From VXNJ01 sp965249595 (lineage in GTDB: Bacteria; Chloroflexota; UBA11872; VXNJ01), in contig OZ252242.1 of NCBI GenBank assembly GCA_965249595.1, positions 1,798,001-1,862,000 of the forward strand: 64,000 nucleotides of DNA, read 5' to 3'. Below the pieces are notes generated by a model. That model was not told the origin of the DNA, did no database searches, and worked only from the letters and a program-made list of their open reading frames with translations. A program made the translations under genes and the position numbers. Positions within the stretch are counted from its first letter, which is position 1. Each line of letters starts with the position of its first letter. Below are positions 1 to 8,799 of the stretch, piece after piece.

Positions 1-690
1 CTTGGCCAGGCGGGCCGAGTACTCGATGAGGTCTTGCGATATCACCTGCAGCCGCTCTAGCGAATAGCGCTCGACTAAGTCCGCGGTGCGTCGGTCGGCC
101 ACCCGATGGGCGGCCAGCTGGGCGGTCAGATCGCCACGCCGCTCATCCGGAGTACGTACATTGCGGACTATCAAATCCATGATTCCGCTGTCGATTGACC
201 CACCGCGAACCAGCTTGACCGGCGGAATGATTAAGCCCTCTTGGAAAATCTCGCGAGCTATTGCCATCGAGCCCGGACTCATGCCCCCGACATCGGCGTG
301 GTGGGCCCGGGTGGCGGCGTAGCCAAACAGCGCCGGCCCATCGGCTTCGGGCACGTATATTGGCGATACGGTGGTGATATCGGGCAGGTGGGTACCGCCA
401 CGGTAGGGGTCATTGAGGATCACCAGGTCACCGGGCAAGGCCGGATCGCGGGCGAACAGTTCAATCGCCGCCGCCACCGACATCGGCATCGCCCCCAGGT
501 GCACCGGGATGTGCTCGGCCTGCGAGATTATTCGCCCGTGCTGGTCGAAAACGGCGCAGGAAAAGTCGCGCCGTTCCTTGATGTTGGGGGAGAACGAAGA
601 CCGTTGCAGGGTCACTCCCATCTCCTGCGCAATCGAGGCGAAAAGGCGCTCGAAGAGGGATATCTGGAAGGCCTGCGCGGTGGGGATCAT
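1..690 (-). CDS. hyuB: Hydantoinase B / oxoprolinase beta-type protein, 3' part outside window
   Basis: I translated the minus strand from the ATG at 690-688 and it stays open to the window edge (230 residues). The product matches the N-terminal half of the HyuB family (N-methylhydantoinase B or oxoprolinase B subunit). It has the early FSPNIKERRDFSCAVFD segment, LNDPYRGGTHLPDI, the RAHHADVGG segment and IPPVKL. The family works with an ATPase-like HyuA subunit to open hydantoin or 5-oxoproline rings with ATP. The start overlaps the valS stop as ATGA, so the gene is probably translated from the same message as valS. No hyuA lies upstream on this strand; it may lie beyond position 1 or elsewhere. 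The substrate cannot be told from this fragment. Confidence 0.88.
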   Translation of the reverse strand, partial: MIPTAQAFQISLFERLFASIAQEMGVTLQRSSFSPNIKERRDFSCAVFDQHGRIISQAEHIPVHLGAMPMSVAAAIELFARDPALPGDLVILNDPYRGGTHLPDITTVSPIYVPEADGPALFGYAATRAHHADVGGMSPGSMAIAREIFQEGLIIPPVKLVRGGSIDSGIMDLIVRNVRTPDERRGDLTAQLAAHRVADRRTADLVERYSLERLQVISQDLIEYSARLAK

Positions 691-3383
691 CCGGACAGCT
701 CGGCGATGAAGTTTTCCACGTGGGCCAGATCACCGCGCGCCGATTCGAGTTCGGCCCGACGCTTGTCCACCACGCTCGCCGGGGCGTTGCCGGTAAATCC
801 CGGATTGGACAGCATTCCGGTCAACCGTTTGGCCTGTCCCTGCAACTCGGCCCGGCGCTTTTGGGCGCGTTCCAACTCGGCCGTCAGATCGACATGGTCC
901 TCCAGCGGCAGGTAGACCCCGACACCGCTTTCGACGATGAACGCGCAGCGCTTTTCGGCCCGGCGCCTGATGGAGCCGTCAGCCGCGCCGCCCGCGACCT
1001 CGGAAACGGTATTTATCGTCAGCTGGTCCAAGCGGGCCAAGCGGGCGATCACATCGGCTTCCGAGGCCACTTCGGCCGCCGCCGGCCCGGGCAATATCTC
1101 GGCGCTTAGCCAGGCGGCCGGATCGATTCGAAAATCAGCCCGCACCCGTCGGATCGCCGAGATCGTCGCCAGGATGGCCCCGACATTGGCGGCGCGGCCG
1201 GCCCGCTCGGGGTCGGAATCTGCGGCGGTCACCGGCCAGCGGGCGCAGATTAATCCATCCTGCCCTTCGCCGCCGGTCAGGTGGCCCCAGATCGCCTCGG
1301 TTACGAACGGCATGAACGGGTGCAGCAGCTTGAGGCCGGTTTGCAGAACCGTTTGCAGAACCGCCGCGGCCTGGGCGGCGGCGGCCGGGTCGCCGCCATT
1401 AAGGCGCGGTTTGACCGCCTCGATGTACCAGTCGCAAAACTCGTCACGCAGCAAATCGTGGGCGACCTTGCCGGCCTCGCCGAACTGGAATCGGGCAAGC
1501 GCCGAATCCACCCGCCGGACGGCCTCATCGGCCCGATGCAGGATCCAATCGTCAATCGCCGTCGGCGGGGCCGGGCTGGGAGCAAGATGTTCCTGCGCGC
1601 TCACCACAAAACGCGCCGCGTTCCACAGCTTGTTGGCGAAATTGCGGGCCGCCGTCAACCGCTCGGGCGAGAGTTTCATGTCGTTGCCGGGGGTTGAACC
1701 GGTGGCGATTAAGAAACGCAGCGCATCGACCCCGAATTCGCCGATCACCTCGGCTGGATCGTCGCCCGGTTGAGGGTTGGATTTGGAAACCTTGGAGCCG
1801 TCGGCGCGCCGCAGCAGGCCGTTTAGATAGACATGCTCAAAGGGGATTTCATCGAGCAGTTCCAGGCTGAGCATGGCCATCCGGGCAACCCAGAAGAAGA
1901 TGATGTCGTAGCCGGTTTCCATCACCGTTGTGGGATGGAAGTACTTCAGATCGGCCGAGTCCAGGTCCGGCCAGCCGAGCGTCGAAAAGGTCCAAAGCCC
2001 GGAGCTAAACCAGGTATCTAGTACGTCGGGGTCCTGCTCCAGCGATCCGCCGCAGCCCGGGCAGGCCGATGGCGCCTTACTGGCCACGACCGGATCGGGA
2101 CACTCCTGGCAGTACCAGACCGGGATGCGATGTCCGACCCAGATCTGTCGCGAAATGCACCAGTCGCGGATGTTGTCCATCCATTGCAGGAACACCTGCG
2201 CAAATCGCGGCGGGTGGAACTTTATTTGCCCCGAGCGCACGGCGTCGGCGGCTTTTTTGGCCATACCGGTTGTTGAAATAAACCACTGCTCGGAAAGCAT
2301 CGGCTCGATCACCGCCCCGGAACGCTGACCGTGGCCGACGGCGTGGGTGTGCTCGACCACGCTCACCAGCAGGCCCGCTTGCTCGAGCCATTCGACCAGA
2401 TTGACGCGACCGGTGAGTCGATCCTGGCCCGCGAATGGACCGGCGTTGGCGTTGAGCGATCCGTCGCGCTCGAGGATATTTATCTGCGCCAAGCCGTGCC
2501 GCAGGCCGATTTGGTAGTCGTTGGGGTCATGGCCGGGCGTGACTTTGACGGCTCCGCTGCCAAACTGCGGATCGACATACTCATCGGCCACGATCGGAAT
2601 CTCGCGCCCGAGCACCGGCACCAAGGCGCTGCGGCCGATTAGGTGCTGGTAACGCTCATCATCGGGATGGACGGCGATGGCCGTATCGCCCAGGATCGTC
2701 TCCGGGCGGGTGGTCGCTACCGGGATGTGCCCGCCATCGGCGAGCGGGTAGTTGACCGTCCAGAGCGACGAGACCACATCCTCGTATTCAACTTCGATAT
2801 CGGAAATTGCGGTCTGATCGATCGGATCCCAGTTGACGAGATAGGAACCGCGGTAAATCAGGCCACGGCGATGAAGTTCGACGAATGCCGAATTGACCGC
2901 CCGTGAGAGACCGGGATCCATGGTGAAACGTTCCCGCGACCAGTCGCAGGACGCCCCGGTCATTCGCAGCTGTGAACGTATCTTGGCCCCGCTCTGCTCC
3001 ATCCAGTCCCAGAACATCTCCTCAAACGCGGGCCGGCCGATCGATTCCCGCGATTTGCCCTGGTCGGCAAGCTGGGCCACGAGCACCGCGTTGGTGGCGA
3101 TCGCGGCGTGGTCGGTGCCGGGCAGCCAGAGGGTCGGAGCGCCGAGCATGCGTTGCCAGCGCGCCATCAGATCCTGAAAGGTGACGAAGGCCACATGGCC
3201 GTAGTGAAGCGCGCCGGTGAGGTTGGGAGGCGGCATGGCGATGGTGAACGGCCGCCGGTTAGGCCGGATCGCCGGCTCAAATGCCCCCGATTCCTCCCAG
3301 GCCCGATAGATCGATCGCTCAACCTGGGCGGGGTCGTAGGGCCGGAGCAGGGCCTCCGCAAGGGCGGGCCCGGGACTCTTCAA
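687..3383 (-). CDS. valS: Valine--tRNA ligase
   Basis: This 898-residue class I aminoacyl-tRNA synthetase charges tRNA-Val in the cytoplasm. The HIGH motif appears as HYGH at residues 60-63 inside PPNLTGALHYGHV, and the KMSKS motif as KVSKS at 531-535. TTRPETILGDTA marks the editing domain. Two CxxC pairs (CQEC and CPGC, about 425-445) form a zinc-knuckle-like insert. The C-terminal 100 residues are rich in Ala, Arg and Glu, as expected for the coiled-coil tRNA-binding arm. The length is normal for the family. The stop codon overlaps the hyuB start (ATGA), an unusual operon partner. I did not see a T-box or other leader in the 76 bp upstream. Confidence 0.97.
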   Translation of the reverse strand: MKSPGPALAEALLRPYDPAQVERSIYRAWEESGAFEPAIRPNRRPFTIAMPPPNLTGALHYGHVAFVTFQDLMARWQRMLGAPTLWLPGTDHAAIATNAVLVAQLADQGKSRESIGRPAFEEMFWDWMEQSGAKIRSQLRMTGASCDWSRERFTMDPGLSRAVNSAFVELHRRGLIYRGSYLVNWDPIDQTAISDIEVEYEDVVSSLWTVNYPLADGGHIPVATTRPETILGDTAIAVHPDDERYQHLIGRSALVPVLGREIPIVADEYVDPQFGSGAVKVTPGHDPNDYQIGLRHGLAQINILERDGSLNANAGPFAGQDRLTGRVNLVEWLEQAGLLVSVVEHTHAVGHGQRSGAVIEPMLSEQWFISTTGMAKKAADAVRSGQIKFHPPRFAQVFLQWMDNIRDWCISRQIWVGHRIPVWYCQECPDPVVASKAPSACPGCGGSLEQDPDVLDTWFSSGLWTFSTLGWPDLDSADLKYFHPTTVMETGYDIIFFWVARMAMLSLELLDEIPFEHVYLNGLLRRADGSKVSKSNPQPGDDPAEVIGEFGVDALRFLIATGSTPGNDMKLSPERLTAARNFANKLWNAARFVVSAQEHLAPSPAPPTAIDDWILHRADEAVRRVDSALARFQFGEAGKVAHDLLRDEFCDWYIEAVKPRLNGGDPAAAAQAAAVLQTVLQTGLKLLHPFMPFVTEAIWGHLTGGEGQDGLICARWPVTAADSDPERAGRAANVGAILATISAIRRVRADFRIDPAAWLSAEILPGPAAAEVASEADVIARLARLDQLTINTVSEVAGGAADGSIRRRAEKRCAFIVESGVGVYLPLEDHVDLTAELERAQKRRAELQGQAKRLTGMLSNPGFTGNAPASVVDKRRAELESARGDLAHVENFIAELSG

Positions 3384-3459
3384 GTTGTTCAGCTTCTCTT
3401 CTTCAGCGGACGGGATGGTGTTGGGCGCTGGGGCCGGGGCGATTCTATTTTTCTTAAAC

Positions 3460-4785
3460 CTACCCGGCGCTGGAGACGAATTGACCTTTGAGCAGCGGCG
3501 CGGCGAGAGGCGGTTCTGCGCCGATGACGATCGCCGCCTTGGCCGCCGCGGCGGCCCGCTCGGCCGATCCCTGGCTGCGGGCGTAGATCAGCGCCAGCTC
3601 TCTGCCGGCGCTAGTTCCCCCACCCACCTGGCCGGTCAACGTGATGCCCACGGCGCTGTCAATAGCCGAGTCCTTGGATGCTCGCCCGGCGCCCAGCATC
3701 CGGGCCACGCCGCCAATCCGCGCCGCGTCAATCGATTGGATATAGCCGTCGCCCTCGGCCCTTACGGCGATTTTGAATTCCACCGCGGCATGCGGCGGAC
3801 TGGCTCGAAAGGCGTCGATATCACCACTCTGGGCCGACACCATCGCCTCGAATGCGACAAGCGCCTTGCCCGATCGCAGGGCGGTCTCGGCGTTGCTCCG
3901 CGCCGCCCGCGGGGCGGACCGAAGGCCGGAATCACGCAGCAGGCCGGCGACGATCGTTATTGCCAATTCACCCACCGGGCCTATAGCCTGGCCGCCGAGT
4001 ATGTCCAGCGCTTCGGCGACCTCTAGGGAATTTCCCACCGCCGTGCCCAGCGGCGCGTCCATGTCGGTGAGGTAGGCGCGGGTTTTGATGCCGGCCCCCT
4101 CGCCGATTCGGATCATCAGTTTGGCCAGCGACTCGGCGATCGGCATTTCGGAAATGGTTGCGCCGGTTCCGCATTTGACGTCAAGGGCCAGCGTCGAGGC
4201 CCCGGCGGCCAGTTTCTTGCCCATGATGGAAGCGGCAATCAGTGGGATCGATCCGACGGTGGCGGTTACGTCGCGGATTCCGTAGAGAACGCCGTCGACC
4301 GGGGCCAGATCGGGCGCCTGGGCGGCAATCGCCAATCCGATTTCGACCACCTGGCGCTGAAACTGCTCCGAACTCAGATGGACATTGAGGCCCGGAATCG
4401 ATTCCAGCTTGTCCAAGGTGCCGCCGGTGATTCCCAATCCGCGGCCGGACAGCTTGGGCACCGCCAGGCCACAGGCGGCCGCCAACGGCACGACTACCAG
4501 GGAAGTCTTATCGCCCACCCCGCCACTTGAATGCTTATCAACGACCGGGCGATCGACTCCCGGCCATTGCAATCGTTGGCCCGAATCGGCGATGGCCATG
4601 GTGAGTTCGATCGTTTCGGCCTCGCTCAGATCCTGCAGATAGGCCGCCATCAACCAGGCCGCGGCCTGGTAATCGGCAACCTGGCCGGCAACGATGCCGG
4701 CGCTGAACGCGGCTACCTGGCCGGCTGGATGTTCGCGACCGTCCCGTTTGGTGGCGATGAACGCGACCGGGTCGAATGTTTGCAT
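3460..4785 (-). CDS. Pyrimidine-nucleoside / thymidine phosphorylase
   Basis: This 441-residue enzyme splits thymidine, and in many homologues uridine, with phosphate to give the base and (deoxy)ribose 1-phosphate in pyrimidine salvage. The phosphate-binding segment KHSSGGVGDKTS is at residues 84-95, and the family signature SGRGLGITGGTLDKLE follows near 113-128. Length and motif order are typical of DeoA/Pdp. It lies just downstream of valS on the other side of a short spacer (valS starts at 3383) and is divergent from pyrE, another pyrimidine gene, across about 120 bp. The sequence does not separate deoA from pdp specificity, so I give no symbol. Confidence 0.93.
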   Translation of the reverse strand: MQTFDPVAFIATKRDGREHPAGQVAAFSAGIVAGQVADYQAAAWLMAAYLQDLSEAETIELTMAIADSGQRLQWPGVDRPVVDKHSSGGVGDKTSLVVVPLAAACGLAVPKLSGRGLGITGGTLDKLESIPGLNVHLSSEQFQRQVVEIGLAIAAQAPDLAPVDGVLYGIRDVTATVGSIPLIAASIMGKKLAAGASTLALDVKCGTGATISEMPIAESLAKLMIRIGEGAGIKTRAYLTDMDAPLGTAVGNSLEVAEALDILGGQAIGPVGELAITIVAGLLRDSGLRSAPRAARSNAETALRSGKALVAFEAMVSAQSGDIDAFRASPPHAAVEFKIAVRAEGDGYIQSIDAARIGGVARMLGAGRASKDSAIDSAVGITLTGQVGGGTSAGRELALIYARSQGSAERAAAAAKAAIVIGAEPPLAAPLLKGQFVSSAG

Positions 4786-4906
4786 TTCCGCCTGGCGGCC
4801 CTTCCGGCATGACAGCGTTTGGCACCGGAACTGAAAATCAGGTGGGCGTGTTCCAAAACTCGGCGCCGGCCCCCATTTTTAATTTGCCTTCCGCCAAAGA
4901 CTGGTA

Positions 4907-5542
4907 ATGAACGACGACTTTACCGCCTTGGCGGTTGCCCGAGCCATCTATGAGCTGAGTGGAATTGAATTTGGCAACTTCACGATCGGGCGATCGACCG
5001 TCAATTCACCGGTCTACATCAACCCCAAGGTGCTGTGCTCCAATCCGGCCGCCCTGCGCTCGGCGGCCCAGGTGGTTGTCGACGAGATCACCTCGCGGCG
5101 GCAACTGCTTCGCCCCCAGTGCGGCCAATTCGACCTGGTCGCCGGCGTGCCCCTGGGCGGGCTTCCGCTGGCAACCGCGATTTCATTGGCCAGCGATGTT
5201 CCCCTCGTTTACGTCAACCCCCAGGCTGCCGGTGGCGCCCGCATTGAGGGCCGCTTCCTTCCCGGTCAAGCGGTCTTAATCGTCGACGACCTGGTCACAT
5301 CCGGGGGGTCGGTGGTCCAGACCGCCCAGGCCCTGCGGTCACAGGGGTTGCAGGTGACCGATGCCGCGGTGCTCATTGACCGGGCCGCCGATTCGACCCG
5401 CCGGCTGGCCGGTGACGGCATCAACTTGATTTCGATTCTCAATCTCGGGCGGATCCTGACCTACTACCTCTCGCGCGGCTGGATATCCGAGGACAACTTC
5501 CGAAGATCGCAGGAATATCTCTCAGCCGGCCAAGCGGCTTAG
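4907..5542 (+). CDS. pyrE: Orotate phosphoribosyltransferase
   Basis: The 211-residue product is a type I phosphoribosyltransferase. It joins orotate to PRPP to make OMP in de novo pyrimidine synthesis. The PRPP-binding loop AVLIVDDLVTSGGS lies near residues 121-134, and an orotate-type N-terminal region (VNSPVYINPKVL) comes before it. The start is an ATG directly after GACTGGTA. It is transcribed away from the pyrimidine phosphorylase, and the 120-bp spacer must hold both promoters; I see no clear operator there. Length is normal for the OPRT family. No other pyr genes are next to it. Confidence 0.92.
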   Translation: MNDDFTALAVARAIYELSGIEFGNFTIGRSTVNSPVYINPKVLCSNPAALRSAAQVVVDEITSRRQLLRPQCGQFDLVAGVPLGGLPLATAISLASDVPLVYVNPQAAGGARIEGRFLPGQAVLIVDDLVTSGGSVVQTAQALRSQGLQVTDAAVLIDRAADSTRRLAGDGINLISILNLGRILTYYLSRGWISEDNFRRSQEYLSAGQAA

Positions 5543-5660
5543 GGCAGCGGCCCGGTCGCGGCGTGGCGAACGCTCGTAAAATAGCTGCGGACGCCTGCAG
5601 GCAAATTATTTTTTAATTCCTGCCGCGGGCTTTATCCCAAATAGTAGAGAAGGTCAGATC

Positions 5661-5894
5661 GTGCCATCTGTAGGCCCGCTTGAATTGCTGATCGTGCTGG
5701 TAATCGTGCTGGTCGTATTTGGCGTCGGCAAGATCTCCGGCATCGGCGGGGCGCTTGGGCGCAGCATCCGCGAATTTCGAGAAGAAGCCCGTCCGGAGGG
5801 CGAGGAAGAAGAAATGGGCGAAGGCGCTGGCGAGCTAGCGTCGAGCTCGGACGACTCAGCCTCTGGCGACGAGGGGTCGAAAACCGGTTCCTAA
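5661..5894 (+). CDS. tatA: Twin-arginine translocase TatA/E subunit
   Basis: This 78-residue protein has the TatA layout: a short N-terminal membrane helix (about residues 7-22), a Phe-Gly hinge (VVFGVGK), an amphipathic helix (GGALGRSIREFREEA) and a long acidic tail rich in Glu, Ser and Asp. TatA forms the pore of the Tat pathway, which exports folded proteins. The GTG start at 5661 is supported by GAGAAGG about ten bases upstream. No tatB or tatC is next to it. Client proteins in the window are uncertain: the sulfite-oxidase-like protein, a family often exported by Tat, shows no twin-arginine signal here. Confidence 0.9.
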   Translation: MPSVGPLELLIVLVIVLVVFGVGKISGIGGALGRSIREFREEARPEGEEEEMGEGAGELASSSDDSASGDEGSKTGS

Positions 5895-5931
5895 CTGGCT
5901 TTCGGCAGCGTCCTGAACGGCGATTTTCTGG

Positions 5932-6447
5932 CTATCGGACGACTTCCGACAGCAGGAATTGACCCCAGCTTTCTTCAATCACTCCGCCAGTTTTGGCAGT
6001 GATGAGCCGATTCATTGAAATGGCCGGCCGAATTGGCTTTTTGCGCAGCCGCATTCCGGCCTGAGCCGGCGTCAGGCCGCCCTTGCGATGGTTGCAATGC
6101 CGACAGCTGGTCACCAGGTTCTCCCAGGTGCCCGGGCCGCCCTGGCGCTTGGGCAGGACATGATCGACGGTGAATTCGCCGTCTCGGTCGCCGCAGTACT
6201 GACAGGTATGACCATCGCGGGCGAAAAGCGCTCTGGGCGAGAGCTTGGCGCCCGGCGGCGGGCGCCGGACGTAGTAGCGCATCCGTATTACCGATGGACG
6301 CCGGTATGAACCGACGAAGGTCGTGATCGGCTGTTGGTGCTCAAATACCAAATCGGCCTTTCCGCGATCGACCAGCACGAATGCGCGCCGGTCGGTGCAG
6401 ATGTTCAGCGGCTGGTAATCCTGATTGAGTACTAGGGTGCGCATCAC
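5932..6447 (-). CDS. HNH endonuclease family protein
   Basis: The 171-residue protein belongs to the common bacterial HNH family. An N-terminal segment (MRTLVLNQDYQPLNI) precedes a zinc-binding HNH module with CQYCGDRDG, the catalytic core VDHVLPKRQGG, then the pair CRHC and an Asn-His (HCNHRKGG). The cluster of metal ligands and the DH pair are intact, so the nuclease fold should be functional. The biological role of this stand-alone family is not established. It converges with tatA and is divergent from the DUF2344 gene. Confidence 0.9.
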   Translation of the reverse strand: MMRTLVLNQDYQPLNICTDRRAFVLVDRGKADLVFEHQQPITTFVGSYRRPSVIRMRYYVRRPPPGAKLSPRALFARDGHTCQYCGDRDGEFTVDHVLPKRQGGPGTWENLVTSCRHCNHRKGGLTPAQAGMRLRKKPIRPAISMNRLITAKTGGVIEESWGQFLLSEVVR

Positions 6448-6495
6448 TATTCAACCTCGTGCGGATTATCCCCCGCAGGCCATGCCGGTAGCGCG

Positions 6496-7200
6496 GTGAG
6501 CAGCCCGGTCGAGCACCCGACAATCCCGCCGGAGCCACCGGCGAGCGGTCGATACTGGCGTCGGCTGCGCTATGCCAAGCAGGGACCGGCGCGCTACCTC
6601 GGGCACAACGACCTAGTGACCTCGATGGTTCGCGCGCTGCGCCGGATTCGCGCCCCGCTGGCCTATTCACATGGGTTTTCACCCAAGCCAGTGCTCCGCT
6701 TTGGCCCACCCTTGCCGGTCGGCCACCAGGGTCTCTCGGAGCTGGTCGATATAGCGTTTACGCGACCGGCCGACCCTCCCGACCTTCCCTTGGCCCTGAG
6801 CACGGTCTGCCCATCGGGGATAAAGGTCCATAGCGAGGAGCCCTTCGCCGCCAAACAGCTCTCGCCGATGGCCGCGGCTCAGTCGATGACCTATCGAATC
6901 GACCTAACAGCCGGCGCTTGTGATCTGCGCGAACGGATCGAAGTGTTTACGGCGCTCGAATCAGCCCGGCGACGCGTTAGGCGCGGCGGCAAGCGCGAAG
7001 TGGAAATCGACGTGCGGACGGCGGTTGCGGCGCTGGCGGCGACCGCCGCGGATCAATTGGAAGTCCAGATTAGCCTTGGCAACGGGCCCGTCTGTCGGCC
7101 CGAGGATGTAGCTGCCCAATTGGGCGTGTCGATGGGAATGGCCACCCGCCTCGCCGTCAACTTCGAATTTTGCAAGAGTAAAAAAAATGACACCGGCTGA
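6496..7200 (+). CDS. DUF2344 (TIGR03936-type) radical-SAM-associated protein
   Basis: The 234-residue protein carries the DUF2344 signature: an N-terminal RLRYAKQGPARYLGH segment, then AYSHGFSPKPVLRFGPPLPVG and LSELVDIAF. In many bacteria this domain is fused to, or next to, a radical SAM protein and lies near ribosomal or RNase G genes. Here no radical SAM partner is adjacent. The start is GTG at 6496. Its last 14 nt overlap the following kinase-fold gene in another frame, so the two are probably translated together. The molecular function of DUF2344 is not known; a role in RNA modification is often guessed. Confidence 0.85.
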   Translation: MSSPVEHPTIPPEPPASGRYWRRLRYAKQGPARYLGHNDLVTSMVRALRRIRAPLAYSHGFSPKPVLRFGPPLPVGHQGLSELVDIAFTRPADPPDLPLALSTVCPSGIKVHSEEPFAAKQLSPMAAAQSMTYRIDLTAGACDLRERIEVFTALESARRRVRRGGKREVEIDVRTAVAALAATAADQLEVQISLGNGPVCRPEDVAAQLGVSMGMATRLAVNFEFCKSKKNDTG

Positions 7201-8143
7201 CATTGCCCGCCAGCTCGCCGGCGAATCGGCCCGGATCGCCCTGATCACCGAACGCGCCGATGGCCGCGCCACCTACGCGGTAAGTACGGAGCGGGGCGAG
7301 CGCTATGCGCTCAAGCTATTCGCCGACGATCCGAACGCCTACCACACCGAAAAGGGAACGCTCGGCCAGCTGGCCAAATATGACGCCCCGGTGCCGGCGA
7401 TTCACTCCAGCCTGGACGATCCGGCGGCGCTGCTTCTTTCTTGGGCCGGCGATGAGACGTTGGACCAGGTCATTTGCCGCGACCGAACCGATCCCTTGAT
7501 AGGTCGAGCACTGCGCTCGCTGGTCACCGTCGAACTCATATTCGCCGAAATTTCCGGATCTCGCAGCGAGGCCGATGACCTCATCGATTCCCACTTGAAG
7601 GAACGCGATCAAAGCCAGCTGGGAGATCTTGCCAAGGTCTGCCGGCAGATCAATCCCGACCTTTACGAGGCCGAGGAACTGCTCGAGGCGCTCTACGAGA
7701 TCGTCTCCCAGGGGACCTGGAACTACGGCTCGCTCGACTGTTCGGCATTCAACATCGTCACCGATGGAGAGACCGTTACGGTGACCGATTTTTCAACGCT
7801 GGGAGCCGAATGGGTGGAGCGACGCATCGTGTCCTACCTGATCGCCACCGGGGCCCGCGGCGCCGGCAACCGCTACGTTTCGGCCATCACTACCGGTGTT
7901 GTAGTCACCCTTATCGAACTGTTCGGTTATCTGGGCGGATCAAACTATCGACCCGAATTTATCGGGATCCACCGCTTCCTGGCCCTGCTTACCGTCTTAG
8001 GCCAGCTGTTTGACCAGCAACGGGCCGGCCAGGCCGGTCTGGGCGAACGCATCGAGTCACTAATGGAAGCATTGGCCGACCCGGTTGCCCAGCCCGATGA
8101 GCTAATCCATCTGGTCCATGAATTGGGATTGGATCGGCGCTAA
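7187..8143 (+). CDS. Kinase-fold (aminoglycoside-phosphotransferase-like) protein
   Basis: I recognise a divergent protein-kinase-like/APH fold in this 318-residue protein. There is an N-lobe with YAVSTERGERYALKLF (a likely ATP-binding Lys). The catalytic loop reads GSLDCSAFN near residues 180-189, so the HxD His of APH enzymes is replaced, but the catalytic Asp and the Asn four residues later are kept. A metal-binding-like VTDFSTLG follows near residue 197. A small-molecule kinase such as a homoserine- or choline-kinase relative is plausible, but no substrate can be assigned. It overlaps the DUF2344 gene by 14 nt. It has no drug-resistance context. Confidence 0.7.
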   Translation: MTPADIARQLAGESARIALITERADGRATYAVSTERGERYALKLFADDPNAYHTEKGTLGQLAKYDAPVPAIHSSLDDPAALLLSWAGDETLDQVICRDRTDPLIGRALRSLVTVELIFAEISGSRSEADDLIDSHLKERDQSQLGDLAKVCRQINPDLYEAEELLEALYEIVSQGTWNYGSLDCSAFNIVTDGETVTVTDFSTLGAEWVERRIVSYLIATGARGAGNRYVSAITTGVVVTLIELFGYLGGSNYRPEFIGIHRFLALLTVLGQLFDQQRAGQAGLGERIESLMEALADPVAQPDELIHLVHELGLDRR

Positions 8144-8220
8144 CTGTTTCGCCGGGGCGCCGCATCGGTCATAGAATCGATTTAGATGGCAATGGTTCGG
8201 TTACGTTAGGTAGCTTGCAA

Positions 8221-8505
8221 ATGGCTCATGAGCAGATTGAACGACCCTTCCGCCCGCGCGGCCGTGACGTTGCCGTTGACGGGGTTCCCTGGATTGCCCG
8301 GATGTCGGATAAGGCCAAGGCCTTTGCCGGTGGTTACATCGACGAGTACATCTACCCGTGCCCGATTGACCGGCGCGTCCTGGCCCAGCTCCAGCTCTCG
8401 GCCGAGGACTTTATCGCCATGTCCGAACAGGCCGCCAGCGACGAGGAACTGGCCGCCGGCGTTCGCGACCACGTCAAGGCCCTTTCAGCGCAGCAGGTCG
8501 CTTAA
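8221..8505 (+). CDS. Small DUF5069-like protein
   Basis: The ATG at 8221 gives a 94-residue soluble protein with no membrane segment. The core RMSDKAKAFAGGYIDEYIYPCP, followed by DRRVLAQLQLSAEDF, resembles DUF5069 proteins, whose function is unknown. A TTG two codons upstream (8215) is a less likely start. A gap of about 75 bp separates it from the kinase-like gene. An imperfect stem-loop at 8521-8550 may end the transcript. The family call rests on my memory of the motif pattern, not on a search. Confidence 0.65.
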   Translation: MAHEQIERPFRPRGRDVAVDGVPWIARMSDKAKAFAGGYIDEYIYPCPIDRRVLAQLQLSAEDFIAMSEQAASDEELAAGVRDHVKALSAQQVA

Positions 8506-8520
8506 ACAGCGATCGAATCT

Positions 8521-8550
8521 CACCCTGCGGTCGACTGACCGCGTAGGGTG
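8521..8550 (+). terminator. Stem-loop after the DUF5069-like gene
   Basis: CACCCT pairs with AGGGTG and GCGGTC pairs with GACCGC around a GACT loop, with a two-base GT bulge. The structure begins 15 bp after the stop at 8505. No T-tract follows, so it could be a Rho-aided end or an mRNA 3' stabiliser. The remainder of 8551-8799, up to the convergent methyltransferase, shows no convincing gene. Confidence 0.4.
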
Positions 8551-8799
8551 TAGGGCGCCGCCCTGGTTCCAGGCCCACAATCGCGCGTCCCGCCAAATTG
8601 GCCAGCGGTCCGACAGCTAGCGCGATCAGATAGTGCGGCGCTAAGGCGTCCAATTGGACTCTTACCGGGCGCCCGCTGCGCCTTGCGCCCCCCGGAATGC
8701 AAGCAGCACCAATCGCCCGAGAATCCCTGCGCACGGGAAGATCTCTATTTCCCGCCGGCCACAATCGATGGTGCCGGTGGGAGCAGACAAACCGCTGCG

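Noticed and set aside
241..915. Long plus-strand open frame over the hyuB/valS junction
   Set aside because: It is a shadow of the two minus-strand genes, which have clear family motifs.
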